Positions 46,947-55,171 of a stretch of DNA of 62,500 nt are shown one piece after another; positions within the stretch are counted from its first letter, which is position 1, and each line of letters starts with the position of its first letter. The DNA comes from Fidelibacterota bacterium (GTDB lineage: Bacteria; Fidelibacterota; UBA8477; JABMPR01). The notes beneath the pieces were generated by a model. That model worked only from the letters and a program-made list of their open reading frames with translations, was not told the origin of the DNA and did no database searches. A program made the translations under genes and the position numbers. The stretch is taken from NCBI GenBank assembly GCA_016845065.1, contig JAERTG010000067.1:1-62500 (forward strand), written 5' to 3'.

Positions 46947-49900
46947 ATGAGAAGAGTTTGGTTAAAATTCAGTCTGGTTTTGTTAAGTGTTACCATGGCC
47001 TGGTCGGCTACTGTAGGAACTATTTCAGGACGAATTACAGATGGCAGCACAGGGGAGCCCATTATTGGAGCCCAGGTGATGATTTCGGCATTGGGTCTGG
47101 GAGGCTCCACCGATTTCGAAGGTGAATTTTATATTCAGAATGTACCGGTTGGTGTCCACAGTGTGCAAGTATGGATGATTGGGTATGCCAAGGTCACATA
47201 TAGTGATGTTGGTGTGGTGATGGATCAGACAACCCCCCTCAATGTTGCTCTTGAAGAAGAAGTCATTGCAGGTCAGGAAGTAACGGTAGTTGCAGATCGA
47301 CCCCTGGTTGAGAAAGATGTAACCGTAAAAAAACTGGTCCGTACCGCTGAAGAGATTCAAAACCTACCGGCTCGTGATTTAACTGAAATGCTGACCCTCC
47401 AGAGTGGTGTCATCCAGATAAAAAGTGCTGAAAATGGTATTCCAGGTTTTGCTGATCGTGGAATTGAGCAAATACACGTCCGTGGTGGCCGTTCCGGTGA
47501 GATTGGTTATACCATTGATGGTATGTACATTGAGAATCCCATTTATGGTGGAGGTTTTGGAAGGGGTACACGGCTCGGAACACATGCCGTCCAGGATCTT
47601 ATTTCCCAAACAGGTGTTTTCAACGCTGAGTATGGTGATGCCATGTCTCAAATTGTGAATATTATTACTGCCACAGGTGGCGATCGCTATGAGGGAACCT
47701 TCGAGTGGAAGGGTAGTAATCTCGGACCTGTGAGTTCTGAGCAGGATCGGCTCAGAGACTATAAAGAATTTATTGGATCTTTATCCGGTCCACTCATCCC
47801 GGGACATAGTAATCTTACATTTCATGTAGCAGCTGATTACTCAAGCAGCTCTTATGCAGTGTACAACTTTGATGATAAAGTGTATATCGAAGGTGATCCA
47901 GGCAATCGAATCAACCAGGCCAACAAAGTGCATTGGTTAGATCGTTATGCTGGTTGGAGAGCATTCGGGTATGATAAGACTTTTGATATTTTCACTAAGC
48001 TGCATTGGAAAATTGATTCCTACAAATTCCTGAACTTTTCACATTGGATGGTTGATTCAAAATTCAAGACCTTTGGTCCCTGGAATCAGTTTTATGAAGA
48101 GAACAAGAATGTGAATCACAAGTTCTCAGAAAGATTTCATCTGGAATTTCGTCACCAGCTCAATGAGAAGACCTATTACACACTCAGCGCATCCCGCTTT
48201 ACTCAGGAGATGGAAATCGATGTTGAAGATGGCGATATGGACGGTGATGGCTATCCCGATTGGGTCGAGTACAAAATTGGTACTGAGGCTCGCGGTCTCC
48301 ATAACGGAGTCGATTATCAGGGAGATTGCGACATCCCTTATGAGAATGATCAGAAATATGGTCCTGGAGTTTCTATTGCCAATGATGAGGACAAGACAAT
48401 CTATTATGAATCCTGGGGACCTGGTTGCTTGAGAACCATGATTACCTATTACTGGCGGCAGGCAAGCCATATCGGTAGCGCCAGCTATGATTCGACGAAG
48501 TTACATATTGTTCTGGAGCACGGTGAGCAAATCGCGATTGGACCTTACGACAGGATCAAAATTGAAGATATCTTCCTCGAAGAAAATTTTAATGATGCAG
48601 GAACATTGATTTCGTCTCGAAGACTCTCAAATGGAAATCTTATTGATCCCTTAGATTCCCTTGAGTATGCGGATAAATATGGTGAAATCCATACCTGGCG
48701 TCTTGGTGATGATCTCAACGAGCATCTCGCTGAAGGTCAATATACCCCCTTCCAGTTCATGTATTACCCTGATTCAACATATGAACTATACTCCTCACCT
48801 GCTGGTATGAGTGCAGCGGAATTCGCTGCCATGCGGGATTCACTCTACTACATCATGTACTATGAATATGGTTCAGGTGGTGCAGATCGCTATCGTCATC
48901 ACACCAAGAGTGTCACGGATGAGATCAAATTTGATATCACGAGTCGTGTGAATAAACATCATCAACTTCGAGGTGGGGTAGATCTGAAACGACATCTCAT
49001 CACCTTTGATGAAACACAACTACCCTGGTTGAATCCTCCTTATGGTGAAACTTATGGATTACCTGATTCCATTGAGCGTGATGGATTCCTGGAAGAGTTT
49101 ATCTATGGGACAGGGGAGAAATCTCCAATTGAGGTCAGTGCCTATGTCCAGGACAAGATTGAGTATCCCTGGATGACGATTAATGCGGGTATCCGCTTTG
49201 ATGTTCAAAATTCTCTGGATAGCTCATGGATTGATCCCCGCGAGAAGACATCTGGATCCGTACCTACGGATTGGAATATCTTATGGTCACCACGCTTAAG
49301 TATCTCTCACGTTATCACTGATAAGGCTACTTTTACTTTTGGATATGGCCGGTATTATCAGAATTTGGATTATCGCAATATCTATCTTAACGATGCCAAT
49401 GATTTGACCACAGCCCTTCCCATTGTAGGAAACAGCCACGTTCAAGCTCAAGGATCTACAGCCTATGAGTTTGGCCTGAACTGGGAGTTTGTGGAGTTCT
49501 GGAAACTGGGTGTCGTAGGGTGGTCAAAGGATTATTCCGATCTTGGCTCCACAGAGCGAGTCCAGGCTTTCCCCTATAGCTATTCCGTGGTTGTTAATTA
49601 TGACTATGCCTCGGCACGAGGTCTTGATTTACGTCTCATCAAACGTGGTGGGACTGCCTGGTCAACAGATATTCAGTACACACTTTCCCAGGCCACAGCC
49701 AACCGTGCTGATCCTTGGCAGGGTTATCGGTCATCAGACACACCTGAATCCATGCCCAAAAAGGAAGTGTTGATGCCATATGATCGTACTCACAACCTCA
49801 CCATGACGGGTGGGTATCAGTTTAACAAGAAGAACTCTCCTCGCATCTTTGGAGTTTATCCTCTGAATAAGGCTGATGTACACGTCACGGTGGTCGGAAT

Positions 49901-50234
49901 ATCAGGAGCGCCCTACACGCCGTTTGATATTAACCTGAACCGTAATGGTGCCACAAATTCTGAACGTATGCCCTGGTTCATCGAAACAAATATGGCTATC
50001 AGGAAAACAATCAATTATGGTGGATTGAATTTATCAATGGGCCTCATTGTACGCAATCTGCTTAATCGTGAAAATATTATAGATATATATGAGGAAACTG
50101 GCAGTGCTACCGATCCTGGTCGTAATTCTACGATTGCTATAGCGAATGGAAGTAGCTCCCTGACCTTCTATGATAGACCTTATTATTATTCTGCACCCCG
50201 TCAGGTTGATCTGACCGTTAAAGTGAATTTCTAG
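46947..50234 (+). CDS. TonB-dependent receptor, first gene of module B
   Basis: AGGGAG seven bases before ATG 46947 sets the start; the open frame begins 13 codons earlier. The 1095-residue protein has a signal peptide (to AWSA), a CarboxypepD_reg-like domain (GTISGRITDGSTGEPIIGAQV), a plug (IHVRGGRSGEIGYTIDGMYI, FNAEYGDAMSQIVNIITATGG) and a barrel ending VDLTVKVNF. A long predicted loop around residues 420-510 carries DGDMDGDGYPDWVEY, a calcium-loop-like stretch, and two cysteines flanking it downstream (GDCDIPY, GPGCLRT). As in module A, no SusD-like gene follows; a giant exported protein begins five bases after the stop. Ligand unknown. Confidence 0.9.
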   Translation: MRRVWLKFSLVLLSVTMAWSATVGTISGRITDGSTGEPIIGAQVMISALGLGGSTDFEGEFYIQNVPVGVHSVQVWMIGYAKVTYSDVGVVMDQTTPLNVALEEEVIAGQEVTVVADRPLVEKDVTVKKLVRTAEEIQNLPARDLTEMLTLQSGVIQIKSAENGIPGFADRGIEQIHVRGGRSGEIGYTIDGMYIENPIYGGGFGRGTRLGTHAVQDLISQTGVFNAEYGDAMSQIVNIITATGGDRYEGTFEWKGSNLGPVSSEQDRLRDYKEFIGSLSGPLIPGHSNLTFHVAADYSSSSYAVYNFDDKVYIEGDPGNRINQANKVHWLDRYAGWRAFGYDKTFDIFTKLHWKIDSYKFLNFSHWMVDSKFKTFGPWNQFYEENKNVNHKFSERFHLEFRHQLNEKTYYTLSASRFTQEMEIDVEDGDMDGDGYPDWVEYKIGTEARGLHNGVDYQGDCDIPYENDQKYGPGVSIANDEDKTIYYESWGPGCLRTMITYYWRQASHIGSASYDSTKLHIVLEHGEQIAIGPYDRIKIEDIFLEENFNDAGTLISSRRLSNGNLIDPLDSLEYADKYGEIHTWRLGDDLNEHLAEGQYTPFQFMYYPDSTYELYSSPAGMSAAEFAAMRDSLYYIMYYEYGSGGADRYRHHTKSVTDEIKFDITSRVNKHHQLRGGVDLKRHLITFDETQLPWLNPPYGETYGLPDSIERDGFLEEFIYGTGEKSPIEVSAYVQDKIEYPWMTINAGIRFDVQNSLDSSWIDPREKTSGSVPTDWNILWSPRLSISHVITDKATFTFGYGRYYQNLDYRNIYLNDANDLTTALPIVGNSHVQAQGSTAYEFGLNWEFVEFWKLGVVGWSKDYSDLGSTERVQAFPYSYSVVVNYDYASARGLDLRLIKRGGTAWSTDIQYTLSQATANRADPWQGYRSSDTPESMPKKEVLMPYDRTHNLTMTGGYQFNKKNSPRIFGVYPLNKADVHVTVVGISGAPYTPFDINLNRNGATNSERMPWFIETNMAIRKTINYGGLNLSMGLIVRNLLNRENIIDIYEETGSATDPGRNSTIAIANGSSSLTFYDRPYYYSAPRQVDLTVKVNF

Positions 50235-50239
50235 GTGAT

Positions 50240-53200
50240 ATGATGAAAAAAATAATCACTCCTTTGTCTCCATTGTTTTATTTGGTTTTAATACTGCTGG
50301 CTGTTCTCGTGATGCCCCAAGAGAGCAACGCAGCTGAGCCGAATATCCGACCTGCTCCCGGTCTGGGTAAAACATCTGCCTTTGATCCGGTTCTTAACCG
50401 TGCTCGAGGATATATGAGCAAAGGCGAACTGCAGTTTGCTACTCACAACTATGGTAGCTTTATTGAATTTGATGATAAAAGCTCACCCTCAGGACTATAT
50501 AAGGGTTATCAGTATATTTCTGATGTTTCCTTTATTCTTGGTGTTCCCGGAAGAGACTCAACTGGAAGCATAACTCCCTGGGCATTACGCCCACCATACG
50601 TTCCTGGGCTTGATCATTATACAACTGATACCCTGGTCTACTGGGGATCAACAGTATCTGAATCCTGGTTTGATCGTGTGCAGGATAAAAAACAGGTCGA
50701 TTGGGAGTCCGTAGAGTCGCATTATGGTTACCTCCACAGTGGTGATGTCATGGCCGGTGAAATTTATGGTGGCATTTACACTGATAGTGGTGATCCATAC
50801 CCATTGTTGGCTTCAAGTGATATCCCAGACTCATGGCCCATGCGTATCAACGACTTAACAGGTCTTGAAGAAAGAACCTGGCCAGGAGATTGGGCTGTCC
50901 AGACAGAGGGCCCCACCAAAGGTGAGGAGATTATCGGTCGCCATATTGGTGATCAGGATATCTATATGGAGTTTGATGACAGGCTTGCCTCACGGGACGA
51001 AGATATGACCCAGGGATATTCCATGGGCATGCACGTTACTGTAAACGCCCACTCCTATGGACGTTCCTACGCAGAGGATATAGCATTTTTTACGGTTGAA
51101 ATCGTGAATGAATCCTATAAAGGTTTCCCCATGGATACCAATGGTGATAATGTTGCCGATGTTGTATGGGTACCCACTACGGACGATGATGGTACAGTTA
51201 CCTACGATCTAATGGATAGAAATTTTGTTGGAAATCCTGATGTACATGGTTTCGACTATGAGGGTGCATATGGTGGATTCTATTTTGATGTAGATTCATA
51301 CTCACGCCTTGAAAATGGTCAATATACCGGTCGAACCAACGATGATGATATGATGGCCTTTGATACCACCTACGATATGGCATTTATCTGGGATTGGGAT
51401 GATCGTAGTACATCAGCCACTGACCTGGCCTACTCTGCCCTGAAGCTTCTGGATACACCTCTTGCCTCAAAAAATGTGGATATTAATGGTGATGGGGTTG
51501 TTGATATACCTCAGGGTCAACCCCTGGGTCTTACAGATTGGCACTGGTTTGACTGGTATAAGCGTCCTGGTGTTTTAAAAGACGAGGGTGGTGGTCCAAG
51601 TTGTTCCGATGGTTATGCTGGAGCAGGTGGTTGCCCTGGAGCCCTGGATAAAGAAAACATTATGTTTGCTCTTATGGCTGGTGATACTTCTTATGTAGGC
51701 CTTGAAAACAGGAATTATAAAGATTGGGAATGGCGCGGTATTGCCGGTAACACTCCCAATCCATTGAATAGCTCATATAGTGACTGGTATTTCCATCCAA
51801 GTATTGATGGAACACTCAACCCTCACTTCGACTCTCTGGAAGGATTGCTGGAAATCAGTGCTGAAGATGGTGAAGAGGGACTGGATTGTGTTTTTATCAT
51901 GTCTGCGGGACCTTTTGATCTCGCAGCAGGTGACACGACATACTTCTCATTTGCAGTGATTATGGGAGATCCACCCAACGATACTGAAAACTTTGAGACA
52001 CCTCCTGATTTGGCAAAAAACGCCGAGATGGCGCAAATCATGTATGACTTGCAGTACCAGGGTTTCTCCCCACCTGATGCTCCCACCGTATCTGCAGTCG
52101 CAGACGATGGTCGGGTTACTCTGTACTGGGATTCAAAAGCTGAATCTTCAAAAGATATTGTTACTGGAATCGAAGATTTTGCAGGTTACAAGATCTACCG
52201 ATCCACAGATGCAGGATCAACATGGGGTAATCCGCACACGGATGTTATCTATAACACAGATGGGCAGGCTGTTGGGTGGAAACCTCTGGCACAGTTCGAT
52301 TTGACTGCCGAGGAAGATGAAGCTCGCTACGGTCTGGAATATTCCGGTCCTGATCCTGTTGCCCCCTGGTTTAGTCTTGGAGAAAATACTGGCCTGGAAC
52401 ACCGCTATGTAGACGAGGATGTCATTAACGGTGTTACCTATTCATATTCTGTAGTTGCCTATGACATTGGTATGGATACACTTTCAGGTTCATATACCAA
52501 CCCAACCGGCGAATGGGATCCCCTTGAATCTCTTGAGAATTTCAGAGGAAATAGCCCTTTTCTGCCACAATTTGTGAATGTCACGCCAGATGCACGGCCA
52601 TCCAATGCTCCAGAATCGTGGGGATTGGAATCAGCGCCTTGGACAGTTGGGACAGGAGAGGTTGAGGTTATTCCCACCAATCCCAGCGAGGTTGAAGTAA
52701 ACACGAACACTTACTTCATTACAATTAATGCTGAACCAGAGTGTTTTACACCAGACTGTAATAATCCTTATTATCACCTGAATCCCACCTATACAGTTGT
52801 TGATAGTGCAACAGGTGATACGATTCTTACAGATTGGGAAGTAGGTACATCCACGATGTTCTCCGAGGTTTGGGGTGGTTTTCAGTTCTATCTGGAAAAT
52901 ATGCCAATACCTGCAGTAGATACGCTTTACTGGCAGAACAAGGGGAGTGATGAAGCTCCTCAGTACAGGCTGCAAATGGGTTCAAATGCTCATGAGTTTG
53001 CCTGTGATTATGAGATTCGATGGGATTGGGAAAATCCAAATTCCGATATGGTCTTTGTTCCTGGAACGGATTTACCGTTCAGGGTTGTAAATACCAGCTT
53101 TGGTGAGGATTTGAACCATAACGATATTCTTGATGCCGGTGAGGATATCAACAGCAATGGGACTCTGGATCCATATCGTGAGGTGAAGTTGTTTGTGTTT

Positions 53201-53794
53201 GGTGCAGGTATCCCCGGAACCTCACCTGATCCAAATTATCCTTCATTCCGCTCCAATGAAAAGATCGCCTTTATGGAGACTACGGTCGAAGGCTATGATT
53301 CCAGCGCTGTCAACACTCAGACCTGGTTCTTGAGCATGAGTTGGGATACTACCAGGACATTTTCTGGAAATCCAACTATCAGACACGCTGAAACCGGTGA
53401 TGTCACACATTTGAGTATTGATAAACCATACGAAGATGGTGATATGTTCACTTTCAGAGCTGAGACTGTGACTGAAATGAGTGAGGTCACTCAATCAACA
53501 CTGAAACAGGTCATGGTGGTTCCAAATCCATATATCGTTACCGCTGATTGGGAAACGGATATCAATCACAAGAGCCTTCACTTCACCCATTTACCTGATG
53601 AATGCGTGATCAAGATATTCACGTTAACAGGGGAGTTGGTTTATACCATTCTTCACGATGACATTTTCTCAGGCCAGGAAGAATGGAATCTTCGGTCAAT
53701 GAACCGACAGGAGGTTGCACCAGGACTTTATGTCTATGTTGTTGAGACACCCAACCATGAAAAACAAGTCGGCAAATTTGCCGTAATCAGATAA
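50240..53794 (+). CDS. Giant exported protein with Fn3-like domain and divergent T9SS-type C-terminus (module B)
   Basis: The 1184-residue protein starts five bases after the receptor gene. It has a signal peptide (to SNAAEP), a long N-terminal region, SAGPFDLAAGDTTYFSFAV near 555, and an Fn3-like segment (about 610-745: VTLYWDSKAE, FAGYKIYRSTDAGSTW, NGVTYSYSVVAYD). A calcium-loop-like stretch LNHNDILDAGEDINSNGTLD lies near 960, and the C-terminal domain begins VMVVPNPYI and ends GKFAVIR. Sequence identity to the module A protein looks low, but the order of landmarks is the same (GPFD, Fn3-like, PNPY domain), so I regard them as distant counterparts. Function unknown. Confidence 0.83.
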   Translation: MMKKIITPLSPLFYLVLILLAVLVMPQESNAAEPNIRPAPGLGKTSAFDPVLNRARGYMSKGELQFATHNYGSFIEFDDKSSPSGLYKGYQYISDVSFILGVPGRDSTGSITPWALRPPYVPGLDHYTTDTLVYWGSTVSESWFDRVQDKKQVDWESVESHYGYLHSGDVMAGEIYGGIYTDSGDPYPLLASSDIPDSWPMRINDLTGLEERTWPGDWAVQTEGPTKGEEIIGRHIGDQDIYMEFDDRLASRDEDMTQGYSMGMHVTVNAHSYGRSYAEDIAFFTVEIVNESYKGFPMDTNGDNVADVVWVPTTDDDGTVTYDLMDRNFVGNPDVHGFDYEGAYGGFYFDVDSYSRLENGQYTGRTNDDDMMAFDTTYDMAFIWDWDDRSTSATDLAYSALKLLDTPLASKNVDINGDGVVDIPQGQPLGLTDWHWFDWYKRPGVLKDEGGGPSCSDGYAGAGGCPGALDKENIMFALMAGDTSYVGLENRNYKDWEWRGIAGNTPNPLNSSYSDWYFHPSIDGTLNPHFDSLEGLLEISAEDGEEGLDCVFIMSAGPFDLAAGDTTYFSFAVIMGDPPNDTENFETPPDLAKNAEMAQIMYDLQYQGFSPPDAPTVSAVADDGRVTLYWDSKAESSKDIVTGIEDFAGYKIYRSTDAGSTWGNPHTDVIYNTDGQAVGWKPLAQFDLTAEEDEARYGLEYSGPDPVAPWFSLGENTGLEHRYVDEDVINGVTYSYSVVAYDIGMDTLSGSYTNPTGEWDPLESLENFRGNSPFLPQFVNVTPDARPSNAPESWGLESAPWTVGTGEVEVIPTNPSEVEVNTNTYFITINAEPECFTPDCNNPYYHLNPTYTVVDSATGDTILTDWEVGTSTMFSEVWGGFQFYLENMPIPAVDTLYWQNKGSDEAPQYRLQMGSNAHEFACDYEIRWDWENPNSDMVFVPGTDLPFRVVNTSFGEDLNHNDILDAGEDINSNGTLDPYREVKLFVFGAGIPGTSPDPNYPSFRSNEKIAFMETTVEGYDSSAVNTQTWFLSMSWDTTRTFSGNPTIRHAETGDVTHLSIDKPYEDGDMFTFRAETVTEMSEVTQSTLKQVMVVPNPYIVTADWETDINHKSLHFTHLPDECVIKIFTLTGELVYTILHDDIFSGQEEWNLRSMNRQEVAPGLYVYVVETPNHEKQVGKFAVIR

Positions 53795-53807
53795 GGAGGG
53801 TATGATA

Positions 53808-55106
53808 ATGAAATCAAACATTTTATACACTCCTGCAAGGACTGCAAAAATGAAAAACTCATTCAAGCTGATCCTCATCTTAATGTTGTTGGTTCCAAAC
53901 CTGATTAATGCTCAGGATACCAGACAGGACTCATTGAATACTGTTTACCCTGGAGATGACTTTTCTAAGGTGGCTACTTCAATAGGTCAATTTCTGAAAC
54001 TGGAATATGGTGCTGCGGGTGCCGCCCTTGGTGGTGCATATACCGCTCTTGCCCATGGACCTCAAGCTATGGCTTGGAATCCAGCTGGAATTACAACCAC
54101 CATGGGACCGGAGCTCTATATGAGTAATAATGAGCTCTATGCTGGTATTACTAACAGCTTTCTAGGTTTTACCATACCACTTGGGGGAGGCAATACGCTT
54201 GGTATTGTGGCCCAGTATATGAACTCAGGTGATATGGAAGTTACTACCTTGGACTTCCCTGATGGAACGGGAGAACAGTTTCAGGCCACCGGTCTGGCTC
54301 TGGGAATGGCTTTTGCCCGTCGTCTCACAGATCGACTTTCTGTAGGTGTCTCGGCAAAAATGATTCGCGAGACAATCTATCGTGAGTCAGCCAGCACCTT
54401 CGCCTTTGATATCGGATCTAATTTTGACCTGGGTATTTACGGGATGGTCCTGGGAATGTCCATTCAGAACTTTGGAGTTGGAAGTCGATTTGATGGACCA
54501 GACTTGAATCAACCATTAGATGTGAATGATGAGTTTCAAAGTAGTCCTGAGCTCACCACACGACTACTCACTGAAGAATGGCCGCTCCCCCTCGTATTTA
54601 GAGCTGGCTTACGCATGGACGTCCTGGGTGGCAAAAGCCCATGGCTGCCAACACCTGTTCATCGCTTAAGTCTATTAGCTGATGCCAATGATCCATTTGA
54701 TGCTGTTTTAAGAGGTGCAATTGGATTTGAGTATAGCTATGACGACATGCTCTTTCTCAGGGGTGGATATAAGCTGAAATATGAATGGCCCGTTGAATAT
54801 GAGGAATTTGAATACGTAACCAATGGTGAGTATGATGTGGGTGAACCCTATATCGACTGGAATGATAATGGCGTACGAGATGCAAATGAAGACTATGAAG
54901 ATGGATTGGCAGTCAAAACTGCTGAATTCACCGCAACCAGTTGGGATAGTTATTATGGAGCAGATAAGTATTCATTGAGACGATTCTCTATTGGTGCAGG
55001 TCTAAATTATAATATGTATGGTACGGAATTGTTATTTGACTATTCTTATTCAAACTATGGTATATTAGGCATGGTCCAGCAAGTATCAGTTGGATTTGGT
55101 TTTTAG
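53808..55106 (+). CDS. PorV/UPF0164-type outer-membrane protein with acidic insertion (module B)
   Basis: GGAGGG is best spaced for ATG 53808; the ATG at 53802 is too close to it. The 432-residue protein has a signal peptide (to LINAQ), the PorV box (LEYGAAGAALGGAYTALAHGPQAMAWNPAG) and a barrel ending QVSVGFGF. It differs from its module A counterpart by an insertion near residues 340-375 with YIDWNDNGVRDANEDYEDG, a calcium-loop-like stretch resembling those in the neighbouring giant proteins. The gene lies 13 bases after the giant-protein gene and 65 bases before the next cargo. Confidence 0.85.
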   Translation: MKSNILYTPARTAKMKNSFKLILILMLLVPNLINAQDTRQDSLNTVYPGDDFSKVATSIGQFLKLEYGAAGAALGGAYTALAHGPQAMAWNPAGITTTMGPELYMSNNELYAGITNSFLGFTIPLGGGNTLGIVAQYMNSGDMEVTTLDFPDGTGEQFQATGLALGMAFARRLTDRLSVGVSAKMIRETIYRESASTFAFDIGSNFDLGIYGMVLGMSIQNFGVGSRFDGPDLNQPLDVNDEFQSSPELTTRLLTEEWPLPLVFRAGLRMDVLGGKSPWLPTPVHRLSLLADANDPFDAVLRGAIGFEYSYDDMLFLRGGYKLKYEWPVEYEEFEYVTNGEYDVGEPYIDWNDNGVRDANEDYEDGLAVKTAEFTATSWDSYYGADKYSLRRFSIGAGLNYNMYGTELLFDYSYSNYGILGMVQQVSVGFGF

Positions 55107-55171
55107 AGAGTGCTAAAGAGAAGAATTGTATTTAGATTGATCAGAAATATAGGAAAAAAAAGGGAAAAAAG

